A stretch of DNA of 64,000 nt from SKVR01 sp037441525 (GTDB lineage: Bacteria > Bacteroidota > Bacteroidia > Bacteroidales > UBA7960). The stretch spans positions 140,505 through 204,504 of the forward strand of contig JBBISA010000002.1 of the NCBI GenBank assembly GCA_037441525.1, given 5' to 3'. The notes under the pieces are model-generated. The model was not told the DNA's origin. It saw nothing but the letters and a program-made list of their open reading frames with translations, and searched no databases. Positions 26,313-36,055 of this stretch are shown piece by piece (position 1 is the first letter of the stretch; every line of letters begins with the position of its first letter). The position numbers and the translations under genes are program-made.

Positions 26313-28664
26313 TTGAATCGAAGTATTATCTGTTTTATTGTTTTGATATTCAGTCTTCTTGCAATATCATGTAGCCCTGCCCGACGGGTGCCTGAGCCTG
26401 AGTATCTCCTTAGCAGGAATCGCATCAAAATTGAAAATGCGGAAATAAAAAGGTCTGAATTAGCCAGTTATTACCGTCAAAAACCCAATCGCCGCATTTT
26501 AGGTGTTTACCGTTTTCACTTGCAGGTTTACAATCTTGCGGATGGTTTCGGAGAAAATAAGTTTTTCCGTTGGATGAAAAACACCATTGGTGAACCCCCT
26601 GTAATATACGATGAGTCACTTTCGCAAGGTACTGTGCGCCAATTCGAAATGTATATGCGGTCGAAGGGTTATTTTAACAGTGAAGTGAGAGCATTTGAGC
26701 GCATTTATAGGCGCAGTGCAATTATAACATATGCTGTTACAGGCAACACACCCTACACCATCAGAAATATATCCTATAATATTGCCGATCCTGCAGTTTT
26801 AAGAATTGTTGAAGCCGAAAGAGTCAATTCGTTGATTAAAACCGGTGATAAATACGATGCTGATAAGCTCGACCAGGAGCGCAACAGAATTACCCGAAAC
26901 CTGCGAAATGATGGTTATTTCAGGTTTTCACGCGATTTTATCCTTTTTGAAGTAGACAGTAATCTAAACGCGCATCAGGTAAACATACAAATGCGCATAA
27001 ACAGCCCAACCCAGCCCGTTGCTGGCCGTCGTGATTCCGTTGAAGTTTTAAGACACAGACGTTTTCTGATCAACCAGGTTAATGTGCTGCCCGAATTTTC
27101 GCCTCTAACCTCACAGGTTCCAAGGAATGATACAACAATCTTTTCTGTACAAAGCAAGAAACCTGATGTTTCACGCGATTTCCTTTTTTTGCACCATGGC
27201 CCACTCAGAATCAAACCCCGGGTAATTGTAAACCACCTGATGGTGCGGCCTGGCAATTATTTCAGGCAAACCGACGTGGAACAAACCTATACCTTTTTGT
27301 CAGAATTGCGAAATTTCAGGTTTATCAATCTTCAGCTTCAGGAAACCCATGCGTCAGTATGGGCAGAACCCAGCGACACATTGGGTTTTCTAAATACAGT
27401 TGTTCAACTGAATCGTTCTGCCGCAAATGCCTTCACCATTGAAGCCGAGGGCCTTAATACGGCTGGAAACCTGGGTGTCGCCAGCAACCTGTTATATCAG
27501 AACCGCAACGTATTAAGAGGTGCTGAAATATTTAACCTTCGTTTGAAGGGTGCACTCGAAGTATCAGGCGAAACCACTTCAGAAGAAGTAATTAACCGCC
27601 TGCCATTTAATACCCTTGAGCTTGGGGCTGAGATTGGAATTGATTTCCCTAAACTATTACTGCCCATAGCTATTGACTTGCTTTCCAGAAATTCCAGACC
27701 AAAAAGCAGTATCACAGCCGGGGTAAATTTCAGGCAGCGACCCGACTATACCCGGTATGTGCTAAATTTGAATTATGGGTTTGAATGGAACGAAACTCCT
27801 CGCAAGCGCCATTTTATCAATCCGATAGATATCAGTTCGGTCAGGGTTTACAACGACTCGATTCTTCGGGCCAGCATCCCCGATGCCAATCCATTTATTC
27901 TTAGCCGCTTCAGGGATCATTTTATTCTTGGGTTAAAGTACACTTATGTATATAATACACAGGTAGTTGGACGGGTTAGTGATTTCGAATATCTTCGTAC
28001 CAATTTCGAATCGGCTGGAAACCTGCTTTCCCTGGCAGCCAATGGTTTGAATCTTACAATGGATGAAAACGGAAGCTACAATGTATTTAGTATCCCCTTT
28101 TCTCAATACATAAAGGCAGATGCAGATTACCGTTATTACAAGGTTTTTGTTGCATCGCAGTCGCTGGTGTTCCGCATTATGGGTGGAGTAGGGATGCCCT
28201 ACGGCAATGTAAATGTGCTGCCTTTTATTAAGAGTTATTATGGCGGTGGTGCCAACGGCTTAAGGGCCTGGAAAATTTACACCCTTGGGCCCGGCGGTTA
28301 TGTGGGTTCCGATCAGGTAAGGTTTGACCGGTATGGCGATATAAAGCTCGAAACCAATTTAGAGTACCGGTTCAGGTTTTATAGTTTTTGGCATGGTGCT
28401 TTTTTTCTGGATGCCGGCAACGTATGGTTTGTAAAAAGCAACGATCGCTTTCCCGGGGGTGAGTTCAGGCTTGATAAGCTGCACCAGGACATTGCCATTG
28501 GCGCTGGATTTGGTCTTCGTCTGGATTTCGACTTTTTTATTCTTAGGATTGATGTTGCCACGCCGGTAAAAGACCCTTCAGAAAGGGGAAGACTGCAATG
28601 GATTCAAGGATGGCCTGCCTTGCGCGATTATAATTTTAACCTTGGGATTGGTTATCCCTTCTGA
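26313..28664 (+). CDS. TamL-like BamA/TamA-family outer membrane lipoprotein
   Basis: 783 residues from a TTG start. The TTG is chosen because the lipoprotein signal follows it at once (NRSIICFIVLIFSLLAISC, acylated Cys20), and no ATG precedes the signal. POTRA-like repeats follow (TVRQFEMYMRSKGYFNSEV, YTIRNISYNI, NRITRNLRNDGYFRF, IKPRVIVNHLMVRPGNYF). The C-terminal half is an Omp85 barrel (GGGANGLRAWKIYTLGPGG; final RDYNFNLGIGYPF with terminal Phe). Lipidated TamA homologues (TamL) are characteristic of Bacteroidota and assist outer membrane assembly with TamB. No tamB is seen here. Confidence 0.88.
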   Translation: MNRSIICFIVLIFSLLAISCSPARRVPEPEYLLSRNRIKIENAEIKRSELASYYRQKPNRRILGVYRFHLQVYNLADGFGENKFFRWMKNTIGEPPVIYDESLSQGTVRQFEMYMRSKGYFNSEVRAFERIYRRSAIITYAVTGNTPYTIRNISYNIADPAVLRIVEAERVNSLIKTGDKYDADKLDQERNRITRNLRNDGYFRFSRDFILFEVDSNLNAHQVNIQMRINSPTQPVAGRRDSVEVLRHRRFLINQVNVLPEFSPLTSQVPRNDTTIFSVQSKKPDVSRDFLFLHHGPLRIKPRVIVNHLMVRPGNYFRQTDVEQTYTFLSELRNFRFINLQLQETHASVWAEPSDTLGFLNTVVQLNRSAANAFTIEAEGLNTAGNLGVASNLLYQNRNVLRGAEIFNLRLKGALEVSGETTSEEVINRLPFNTLELGAEIGIDFPKLLLPIAIDLLSRNSRPKSSITAGVNFRQRPDYTRYVLNLNYGFEWNETPRKRHFINPIDISSVRVYNDSILRASIPDANPFILSRFRDHFILGLKYTYVYNTQVVGRVSDFEYLRTNFESAGNLLSLAANGLNLTMDENGSYNVFSIPFSQYIKADADYRYYKVFVASQSLVFRIMGGVGMPYGNVNVLPFIKSYYGGGANGLRAWKIYTLGPGGYVGSDQVRFDRYGDIKLETNLEYRFRFYSFWHGAFFLDAGNVWFVKSNDRFPGGEFRLDKLHQDIAIGAGFGLRLDFDFFILRIDVATPVKDPSERGRLQWIQGWPALRDYNFNLGIGYPF

Positions 28665-28682
28665 TGAATAATCCGAAATAAA

Positions 28683-30131
28683 ATGCTGGATATTTCCCAA
28701 TTTAAAGAACTGTTTTTTCGTACATTTCCTTATGAGCCAACCCCTGACCAGTGGCGCTTAACAGAAGAGCTTTCAGATTTTCTCTCATCGCCTGATGCTG
28801 CTTCGTTGTTTGTTTTAAAAGGCTATGCCGGTACCGGCAAAACTACTGTTGTATCCAGTCTTGTAAAAATTCTGCCCCTTTTAAAGGCTGGCTTTGTGTT
28901 ACTTGCTCCCACCGGCCGTGCCGCAAAGGTGCTATCTTCATATTCTGGCAAACCAGCATCGACTATTCACCGGAAAATATACAGTCAGCATGAAACTGCC
29001 GATGGGCTTATTTCGCTCTCACTGACACCTAACAAACATGTCGATACTCTTTTTATTGTTGACGAAGCATCCATGATAGCCTTTCAAACACAGCAGGAAG
29101 AATATTCACTTTTTGGCGACAATAATCTGCTCGACGACCTGATTTCTTTTGTGTACAGTGGGGAAAACTGCCGTATGATTGTTATTGGCGACTCGGCTCA
29201 GTTGCCGCCTGTAAAGAGTCATTTAAGTCCTGCTCTGGATGTGGAGTTTTTGAAGAATAAATTTCATCTCAAGGTATTTACCATTGAACTAAAGCAGGTA
29301 GTAAGGCAGGAAGCCGATAGCGGGATTCTTTATAATGCTACTAAACTACGTTTGAAAATTGCCGAAGCCACTGATGGGTTTACCACATTTGAAACAGAGG
29401 AATATAAAGATTTTATAAGGCTTCAGGGGGCTGATGCTGCCGACGAGATAAATGATGCTTTTTCGCAACGCAACTTCGAAGAATCCATAATAATAATCAG
29501 AAGCAACAAAAGGGCTAATTTATATAATCGCCACATAAGGCAAAGGGTACTCTTTCTTGAAGATGAACTAAGCGCCGGCGACCTGCTAATGGTGGTAAAG
29601 AATAATTATTTTTGGCTACCCACCGAATCACAAGCCGGTTTTATTGCTAACGGCGATATAATTGAAGTGCTGCGGATACAGAAAACCACTGAGATATACG
29701 GATTCCGATTTGCACATATTTCGGCCCGGATGCTTGATTACCCTGGCGAGCCTGACCTTGAAACCATAGTGTTTCTTGATACGCTGTATATTGATGCTCC
29801 GGCTCTCGGCGCTGAAAATACCAGCAAACTATGGCAAGAGGTCAGCCGCGATCATGAGCATGAACCATCCAAAAGAAAACGCACAGCCCTTACCCGAGGC
29901 AACCCCTATTTAAATGCCTTGCAGGTAAAATTTGCATACGCCTTAACATGTCATAAGGCGCAAGGAGGGCAATGGAAGAATGTTTTTGTTGAAATGGGTT
30001 ATATTCCCGAAAGTAAACCCGATACTGCTTACTACCGTTGGCTCTATACTGCATTTACCCGTGCCACCAGTAAACTTTTCCTGATGGGTTTTTCAGATGA
30101 TTTTTTTGGCCGGATATTTGCAAAGGAATAA
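28683..30131 (+). CDS. RecD-like ATP-dependent DNA helicase
   Basis: 482 residues. Walker A GYAGTGKTTVVS lies near residues 45-56. The order then runs LLAPTGRAAKVLSSYSGKPASTIHR (motif Ia), FIVDEASMI (motif II), VIGDSAQLPPV (motif III), a Q/R-type motif with ELKQVVRQ, and LTCHKAQGGQWKNVFVEMG (motif V-VI) plus YTAFTRATSKLFLMGF. This is superfamily 1B (RecD/Pif1-like), lacking the long RecD N-terminal domain. It may act in repair or recombination. It follows the TamL gene by 18 bases, probably as read-through. Confidence 0.9.
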   Translation: MLDISQFKELFFRTFPYEPTPDQWRLTEELSDFLSSPDAASLFVLKGYAGTGKTTVVSSLVKILPLLKAGFVLLAPTGRAAKVLSSYSGKPASTIHRKIYSQHETADGLISLSLTPNKHVDTLFIVDEASMIAFQTQQEEYSLFGDNNLLDDLISFVYSGENCRMIVIGDSAQLPPVKSHLSPALDVEFLKNKFHLKVFTIELKQVVRQEADSGILYNATKLRLKIAEATDGFTTFETEEYKDFIRLQGADAADEINDAFSQRNFEESIIIIRSNKRANLYNRHIRQRVLFLEDELSAGDLLMVVKNNYFWLPTESQAGFIANGDIIEVLRIQKTTEIYGFRFAHISARMLDYPGEPDLETIVFLDTLYIDAPALGAENTSKLWQEVSRDHEHEPSKRKRTALTRGNPYLNALQVKFAYALTCHKAQGGQWKNVFVEMGYIPESKPDTAYYRWLYTAFTRATSKLFLMGFSDDFFGRIFAKE

Positions 30132-30275
30132 AAAGTGTAAAAAAAACACTTAAATTGTTAATTTTTGTTTTTTCATTACAACAATTATTTAATTTCGACA
30201 GTTAATAAATTATTTCAGATTAAAACATTAGTAATCAATTCATTTACATTTCTTCTGTTCCATTAACGTTTTTTA

Positions 30276-30309
30276 TTGGCCGCGACCTACTCAAATATCT
30301 TTAATTTTG
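30276..30309 (+). promoter_or_regulatory. Bacteroidota promoter of the DUF4168 gene
   Basis: TTG at 30276-30278, a 23-base spacer and TAATTTTG at 30302-30309 (TAnnTTTG). The ATG at 30360 follows after about 45 bases of leader. Confidence 0.5.
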
Positions 30310-30359
30310 TTGTCGCATAATCAATTTTCAGTCAATTAATTACTCAAAAAACCAAAATT

Positions 30360-30935
30360 ATGATTACCAGCACAAAAAAAATGCTTAGCATTTCTACACT
30401 GCTTATGTTTGCCATTGCCCTGCTTTTAACAACAACTGTAAATGCATCACAATCAAACGACAATCTTCAGGAACCCAAGCAAGATCCTGTATTTCGCTTC
30501 AGCAATGAAGCGTTGCTTAATTTCTTTGATGCCAACCGCGAGCTTAGTGAACTAAACAAGGAAATGCAGGAAAAAATTGCTGAAGCAGCCAAATCGCAGA
30601 ATCTTACCCTTGAAAGGTTTAATCAAATTTCAAATGCCAATCGTATGGGTGCTCTCCAGTCAGGTAATTTTACAGAAGCCGAAATTGAAGCTTTCAATAT
30701 CCTTGGACCACAAATCAGTCAGATTCAGAGAGAGCAACAACAGCTTATCCAGGCCACACTTCTGGAAAAGGGATTCACAAGTCAAACTTACCAGGAGATA
30801 TTGTCTGAATACAGATCAGATCAAAATCTTCAGGCCTATGTCAGAGATCTGCTCCGCGAAAGAAGACGTCAGGAAATCCTGGAAGAAAGAAGACGCGAAG
30901 CCGAAGAAAGAGCTGCCCAGGGTCAACAAAATTAA
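30360..30935 (+). CDS. Exported DUF4168 protein
   Basis: 191 residues with a signal peptide (MLSISTLLMFAIALLLTTTVNA). The mature part is helical and charged: FSNEALLNFFDANRELSELN, LTLERFNQISNANRMG, then EIEAFNILGPQISQIQREQ. This matches DUF4168, small helical proteins of unknown role in Bacteroidota and cyanobacteria. The final 30 residues are a charged Arg/Glu coiled-coil-like tail (RERRRQEILEERRREAEERAA). It is a single-gene transcript with its own promoter and a strong terminator. Confidence 0.82.
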   Translation: MITSTKKMLSISTLLMFAIALLLTTTVNASQSNDNLQEPKQDPVFRFSNEALLNFFDANRELSELNKEMQEKIAEAAKSQNLTLERFNQISNANRMGALQSGNFTEAEIEAFNILGPQISQIQREQQQLIQATLLEKGFTSQTYQEILSEYRSDQNLQAYVRDLLRERRRQEILEERRREAEERAAQGQQN

Positions 30936-30957
30936 TATACGATACACCATAATGATT

Positions 30958-30984
30958 AGCCGGATTAACTCCGGCTTTTTTTTT
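30958..30984 (+). terminator. Rho-independent terminator of the DUF4168 gene
   Basis: AGCCGGA (30958-30964), loop TTAAC, TCCGGCT (30970-30976): a perfect 7-bp stem followed by eight T. Confidence 0.9.
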
Positions 30985-31007
30985 GCCTAATTTTTTTCTA
31001 AGGCGGG

Positions 31008-31062
31008 GTTAATCCCGGCGAAGTCATTAGTTTACTGCATCCCTAATGACTAATCCGGGTTA
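31008..31062. repeat. Extended imperfect inverted repeat after the DUF4168 terminator
   Basis: The inner arms AGTCATTAG (31022-31030) and CTAATGACT (31043-31051) are perfectly complementary around a 12-base loop. They are flanked by TTAATCCCGG and CCGGGTTAA, which also pair with one bulge. The result is a long stem and no open frame. It may be a structured RNA or a remnant of a small mobile palindrome. Confidence 0.5.
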
Positions 31063-31348
31063 AATATGCAAACACTTGGAAAGTATCAATTTCATGCATC
31101 CATTTTGAATCAAATGGGTATTTGGTAATGTTTTAAAATCCATCAAAAGAAAGCCCGGATATTGGCTCAAAGTCTTATCGAATCTCATATTTTGTTCACC
31201 AGTTCAACTTGCCGGGAGGTGCCCCACAAAATCGTTAACAAAATACACAAGATTGAGAAATCTACTTAGGCAACCGTTTCTTCGTATGGTTTCAAAAAAA
31301 ATCCACCAAAATCTGCGTAAAATAGCAGCTACTTGTTTTAATTTAGAC

Positions 31349-31378
31349 TTTGTGATACGGCTCTTTGGCATATCTTTG
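31349..31378 (+). promoter_or_regulatory. Bacteroidota promoter ahead of the thiamine-binding-like gene
   Basis: TTTG at 31349-31352, an 18-base spacer and TATCTTTG at 31371-31378 form a near-ideal -33/-7 pair. Transcription would give a leader of about 165 bases, ending in the CTCAAC repeats. Confidence 0.5.
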
Positions 31379-31481
31379 CTTATGCTATTTTTTAATTAAC
31401 GCATCAAACAAAAATCGACAGGGGTGAAGCCATTCAGGTTAACCCCTATAAACAAATACTTTGTCTGATTAGTACCCCTAA

Positions 31482-31545
31482 TCTCAACCTCAACCTCAAT
31501 CTCAACATCAACCTTAACATCAATCTCAACCTCAACCTTAACCTA
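31482..31545 (+). repeat. Degenerate CTCAAC/CTTAAC hexamer repeat in a 5' leader
   Basis: About ten tandem copies of CTCAAC and close variants (CTCAAT, ATCAAC, CTTAAC), ending 7 bases before the ATG of the 80-residue gene. The coding strand is nearly free of G here, so the RNA would be unstructured. Length changes would alter the leader, not the frame. Confidence 0.8.
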
Positions 31546-31552
31546 TACTTTA

Positions 31553-31795
31553 ATGCGCATCGCTCTCGAAATCAGCTACTACCCCCTTCAAAACGATTTT
31601 ATACCCCCCATTGATCAGTGTATTGAAAAACTACAACACCCCGCACTTGTGGTTGAAACCAGCATGCTGAGCACCCTTGTGGTGGGTGAATATGAGCTGG
31701 TAATGCAACAGGTAACCTTGGTAATGAAAGAACTAATGCAACAATATGCATCCGTTTTCAATTTGAAGATTACCAATGCAAGTCCTGATCTCTAA
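31553..31795 (+). CDS. Small thiamine-binding-like (YkoF/MTH1187-type) protein
   Basis: 80 residues: MRIALEISYYPLQNDFIPPI, IEKLQHPALVVETSMLSTLVVGEYELVMQQV, then LKITNASPDL. The beta-alpha-beta-beta-alpha-beta pattern with the ISYYPL start and the STLVVGEYE turn fits the YkoF/MTH1187 thiamine-binding superfamily. There are no thi genes next to it and no TPP riboswitch in its leader. It is cytoplasmic and likely monocistronic. Confidence 0.6.
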   Translation: MRIALEISYYPLQNDFIPPIDQCIEKLQHPALVVETSMLSTLVVGEYELVMQQVTLVMKELMQQYASVFNLKITNASPDL

Positions 31796-32012
31796 AATGT
31801 GATAATAATTATGGTATACACTTAGGTTAATAGCGGGAAGTTTTCAGGTAAAAAAGAGCTAAAAGTACTTTGATGTCTTATTAAGCAATCAAGGTGGATA
31901 AAAATAGTTACTCCAAATGGTTCTCTCAAGCTCATCTAGGCTAAAAAACTATTGCATTATGGGCAATAATCTCTATTTTTGATGGCATTTAATCTGAAAT
32001 AAACCATTTCCC

Positions 32013-34442
32013 ATGACAATTGCTTCACGATGTAAAGGCATACTGGTTTTGGCAGGTATAGCCATTTGCATGCCCATGTTTGCGCAGGTTGCAAAAACAT
32101 CAATACCCGATTCACGGCTCCTTTCAGAGCATTGGACTGCCTACTGGATAACCCACCCCAATAGTTCGGGAGTGGAATACGGAGTGTACCACTTTCGCAA
32201 GGATTTGATGATGGAAACGGTTCCGGAAACATTTGTTGTAAATATATCGGCCGACAACCGGTATAAATTTTTTGTCAACGGCACCGAAGTCTGTTTTGGT
32301 CCTGCCCGCGGTGATCTGGCACATTGGTATTATGAAACCATTGACATAGCACCTTTTCTGAAAACAGGTAACAATGTTCTGGCGGCAGTAGTTTGGAATT
32401 TCAGTGTTCACCGCCCATGGGCACAGTTCAGCCTTCGAACTGCTTTTGTTTTGCAGGGGAATACGGTTGCAGAAGAAAATGCCAATACAAACAACACCTG
32501 GAAGGTGATCAGGAACGAGGCCTACCAGCCCATTACCGATTTCACACATCTGCAGACATTTATTGTTGTGGGACCAGGAGAAAGAGTGAACGCAGGCAAG
32601 TATCCATGGGGATGGAACCAGCCAGGATTTGATACCCGCAACTGGCTTCAGGCAAAACAAATAGTAAATCCCAAGCCCCGGGGCATCGGCACTGATATTG
32701 ACTGGGTTATGGCTGCGCGCGATATTCCTCTGATGGAAAATAAACTGGAGCGATTAAAATCGGTCAGGCGGGTTGAAGGTTTGCGCGATGATCTTTCAGG
32801 TATACTTGCAGGTAAACCAAAAATTATCCCGGCGCGAAGCAAGGTAACCATTCTATTGGATAATGGCCATCTTACCAAAGGATATCCTGTTTTAAACCTT
32901 TCAGGTGGTGCCGGAAGCAAAATCACCATTACCTATGCCGAGGCATTATATGCCCTTGATGATAACCATCCTGACCCGAACCGGCGCAAAAGTAACCGCA
33001 ACAGGATTGAGGGAATGGAAATGCGAGGTACCTATGATGTTTTTATACCCGATGGTGCCCCCAACCGTGTTTTTTCGCCGCTGTGGTACCGCACCTACCG
33101 ATATGTGGAACTGAAAATTGAAACCGGCTCCCGACCACTGACCATTAACGATATATATGGAATTTTCTCTGCCTATCCATTCGAAACCCAGGCTCGGTTT
33201 TCGGCCATCGACCCATTATATGAGCAGATTTGGGAAGTGGGCTGGCGCACTGCACGGCTATGTGCCCATGAAACCTATTACGATTGCCCCTTCTATGAAC
33301 AATTGCAGTATGTTGGCGATACGCGCATACAGGCGCTGGTTTCATTATATGTTTCGGGCGATGACCGGTTAATGCGGAAATCTCTTCGCATGTTTGATGC
33401 TTCAAGAATCTATGAGGGTATTACCCATAGCAGGTATCCATCTTATAGTCCGCAGTTTATCCCGCCTTATTCCCTTGTATGGATAAACATGATCCACGAT
33501 TACTATATGCACCGTCAGGATGAAGATTTTATAAGGGGATTTTACACGGGGGTGATGAATGTAATTCAATGGTACCTGCAGTATATCAATCCGGAAACTG
33601 GTATGCTCGGAGCTGTACCCTTCTGGAATTTTGTAGACTGGGCTGATGAATGGCCCTGGGATAACAACCAGCGTATTGGCGGTGTTCCTGCTGGGAACAG
33701 GGATGGTAACTCATCTATACTTACATTGCAATTAGCATACACCCTTAATGAAGCTGCTTCGCTCATGGAATTTTATGATGACAAGTTGCGTGCATCAGAA
33801 TACCGCAAACGGGCAGAGCAATTAAACCAGGCTGTATTAAGCCATGCATGGAGCAGCAGCCACGGCCTTATTGCCGACACACCCGGAAAAACCATTTTCA
33901 GCCAGCATGCCAACATCATGGGTATTTTATCTGGCGCATTGCAGGGCAATCAGGCAAAGGAGGTAATGAGGAAAATTCTTGAGGACAAAAGCCTGATCCA
34001 GTCTACCATGTATTTCAGGTTCTATCTGTTTCTTGGTATGATTGAATCAGGGTTTGGCAATGAAATAACCCAACAGCTGGATCAGTGGAAAGATATGCTT
34101 GATCTTGGTTTAACCACATTTGCCGAAAAGCCCGAACCCACCCGAAGCGATTGCCATGCCTGGAGTGCCTCTCCGCTCTATTTTTTCCTTTCATCAGTGG
34201 CCGGAGTGGTACCTGCACAACCCGGATTCAAAACCGTAAGGATTGAACCCAGGCCGGGTGAGCTAAAAACCTTTCAGGCTGAGATTCCCCATCCTTCGGG
34301 AACTATTAGGGTAACCGGGGATAATATGGGTGAGAACAATCCTATTTTCCGCATTGGGTTGCCGGAAGGACTAAATGGAAGATTTTACTGGCAGGGGAAA
34401 GAGTATGGGATAATACCCGGTTACAATGAGATTAGACCCTAA
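32013..34442 (+). CDS. GH78 family alpha-L-rhamnosidase
   Basis: 809 residues with a signal peptide (ILVLAGIAICMPMFA). N-terminal beta-sandwich domains (SADNRYKFFVNGTEVCFGPARGD) are followed by an (alpha/alpha)6 barrel whose conserved block is DCPFYEQLQYVGDTR at residues 424-438. Glu429 and Asp436 fit the general acid/base region of GH78. The C-terminal sandwich ends PHPSGTIRV. It should release rhamnose from plant or algal glycans, in the periplasm or outside. It precedes the DoxX/TIM-barrel gene by about 70 bases and may share its transcript. Confidence 0.88.
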   Translation: MTIASRCKGILVLAGIAICMPMFAQVAKTSIPDSRLLSEHWTAYWITHPNSSGVEYGVYHFRKDLMMETVPETFVVNISADNRYKFFVNGTEVCFGPARGDLAHWYYETIDIAPFLKTGNNVLAAVVWNFSVHRPWAQFSLRTAFVLQGNTVAEENANTNNTWKVIRNEAYQPITDFTHLQTFIVVGPGERVNAGKYPWGWNQPGFDTRNWLQAKQIVNPKPRGIGTDIDWVMAARDIPLMENKLERLKSVRRVEGLRDDLSGILAGKPKIIPARSKVTILLDNGHLTKGYPVLNLSGGAGSKITITYAEALYALDDNHPDPNRRKSNRNRIEGMEMRGTYDVFIPDGAPNRVFSPLWYRTYRYVELKIETGSRPLTINDIYGIFSAYPFETQARFSAIDPLYEQIWEVGWRTARLCAHETYYDCPFYEQLQYVGDTRIQALVSLYVSGDDRLMRKSLRMFDASRIYEGITHSRYPSYSPQFIPPYSLVWINMIHDYYMHRQDEDFIRGFYTGVMNVIQWYLQYINPETGMLGAVPFWNFVDWADEWPWDNNQRIGGVPAGNRDGNSSILTLQLAYTLNEAASLMEFYDDKLRASEYRKRAEQLNQAVLSHAWSSSHGLIADTPGKTIFSQHANIMGILSGALQGNQAKEVMRKILEDKSLIQSTMYFRFYLFLGMIESGFGNEITQQLDQWKDMLDLGLTTFAEKPEPTRSDCHAWSASPLYFFLSSVAGVVPAQPGFKTVRIEPRPGELKTFQAEIPHPSGTIRVTGDNMGENNPIFRIGLPEGLNGRFYWQGKEYGIIPGYNEIRP

Positions 34443-34513
34443 TAGGTTCAGGCAAAAGATTTTTCCCTTGCTTTTTGTATTTATTAAGATTTTAATTCAC
34501 AACTTCCACAAAT

Positions 34514-36055
34514 ATGAAAATCACAGACCGAAATAAATGGAATTTAGCAGCTATCACTCTTGTAAGGGTTGCTATTGGCTGGCATTTGCTTTACGAAGGT
34601 GTTTCCAAGTTACTCATGCCCGGCTGGACATCACAGGCATATTTGGCCAACACATCAGGGTTTCTGTCAGGGTTTTATCACTGGATTGCTGCCAACCAGT
34701 CAGTACTGGCAGCAGTAGATTTTCTGAATATTTATGGATTGATCCTTATCGGCCTTGGTATGTCGTTGGGATTGCTGGTTCGGGTTTCGGCCGGTGCGGG
34801 GGCACTTTTACTTGCACTCTATTATTTTGCCTATCCACCGTTTGGGTCTTCCATGATCTGGTCGGGCGATGGTCATTTGTTTATTGTTGATAAGATTTTT
34901 CTGGAAGCTTTGGTAATGATCTTTTTTGTTTTTACCAAAGATGTAGGTTATGGTATTGGTAATCTTCAGTTTCTAACCAGATTCCGATTAAATCAGAAGC
35001 CTGTACCCAATGATACTGCCTACGCTGGTGAAGGAATGCAATCGCGACGCGAAGCGCTGAAAAATCTGGCAACACTTCCCTTGTTGGGTGCTCTGGGTTG
35101 GGGCGCTTTCAGGGTAAAAGATAAATATGGGGTTGATGTGCTTTCGGGTGCCACCATTCAGGTAAATGCCGGTTCATTAAGTGAACTTAAAGGAACTCTT
35201 CTCAAGGGTAAAATTGCCAACCACCAAATCAGCCGTCTTGTTTTGGGTGGAAACCTGATTGGGGGCTGGGCCCATTCGCGCGACCTGGTTTATGTCCCTT
35301 CCCTGTTCAGGGCCTACAATAACGAAAAGAAAATTTACGAAACCCTTATGCTTGCCGAAAGTGCCGGTATCGATACCATTAATATTGGATTCCCATCCAA
35401 TGGATTAATGGAAAAATACAAGCGAATGACAGGAAGTAAAATCAAAGTAATATCGCAGGTTGCGCCTAATATGGAAAAAGGCGATTATTTTGAGCAGATG
35501 AACCAGGCCATGGATATGGGTGCCGATATAATTCAGGTCCAGGGCAACTGGTGCGACTGGCTTGTGCGCGATAATCGCACCGACGTAATTGCTGCCATGC
35601 TTGAACGTATAAATGGGCAGGGTTACACAGCCGGATTGGGGTGCCACACCATCGATGCCCTTATCAGATGCGAGGAACAAGGTATCATACCTGATTATTA
35701 TATGATAACCATGCACCACGACCAATACTGGTCGGCCCACCCCCGGGAAAACCGTGTGCCCTTCGAAGTGGATGGGCAATACCATTTAGATCATAACCGT
35801 TTCCACGATAATATGTTCTGCCTGTTTCCCGAACGCACCATTGAGTTTGTTAATCGTACGCAGGTGCCCGTAATGGGATTCAAAGTATTGGCTGCAGGTG
35901 CCATTCGCCCCGAAGATGGTTTTAGATGGGCTTTCGAAAACGGCGCAGATTTTATTTGTGTGGGAATGTTTGATTTTCAGATCGTAAATGATGTAAATAT
36001 TACCCTGGATGTGCTTGCCTCGTTAGGAAACCGGCAGCGAAATTGGTATGCATAG
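34514..36055 (+). CDS. DoxX-type membrane domain fused to a TIM-barrel-like domain
   Basis: 513 residues. Residues 1-160 are a four-helix DoxX-like domain (VRVAIGWHLLYEGVSKLL, GLILIGLGMSLGLLVRVSAG). At 175-200 a second Tat-like or membrane segment (RREALKNLATLPLLGALGWGAF) is followed by an aldo/keto-reductase-like TIM barrel (ISRLVLGGNLIGGWAHSRDL, SAGIDTINIGFPSNG, YTAGLGCHTIDALIRCEEQG, VMGFKVLAAGAIRPEDGF). Bacteroidota carry such DoxX fusions. A membrane-anchored redox enzyme with its catalytic part in the periplasm is likely. Substrate unknown. It is the last gene before a 0.77 kb gap. Confidence 0.75.
   Translation: MKITDRNKWNLAAITLVRVAIGWHLLYEGVSKLLMPGWTSQAYLANTSGFLSGFYHWIAANQSVLAAVDFLNIYGLILIGLGMSLGLLVRVSAGAGALLLALYYFAYPPFGSSMIWSGDGHLFIVDKIFLEALVMIFFVFTKDVGYGIGNLQFLTRFRLNQKPVPNDTAYAGEGMQSRREALKNLATLPLLGALGWGAFRVKDKYGVDVLSGATIQVNAGSLSELKGTLLKGKIANHQISRLVLGGNLIGGWAHSRDLVYVPSLFRAYNNEKKIYETLMLAESAGIDTINIGFPSNGLMEKYKRMTGSKIKVISQVAPNMEKGDYFEQMNQAMDMGADIIQVQGNWCDWLVRDNRTDVIAAMLERINGQGYTAGLGCHTIDALIRCEEQGIIPDYYMITMHHDQYWSAHPRENRVPFEVDGQYHLDHNRFHDNMFCLFPERTIEFVNRTQVPVMGFKVLAAGAIRPEDGFRWAFENGADFICVGMFDFQIVNDVNITLDVLASLGNRQRNWYA

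Noticed and set aside
31286..31399. 37-residue frame MVSKKIHQNLRKIAATCFNL and onward
   Set aside because: It runs across the likely promoter of the next gene (31349-31378), so translation is improbable.
31379..31552. TPP riboswitch upstream of the thiamine-binding-like gene
   Set aside because: The CTGAGA and ACCTGA-type conserved elements were not found in the leader.
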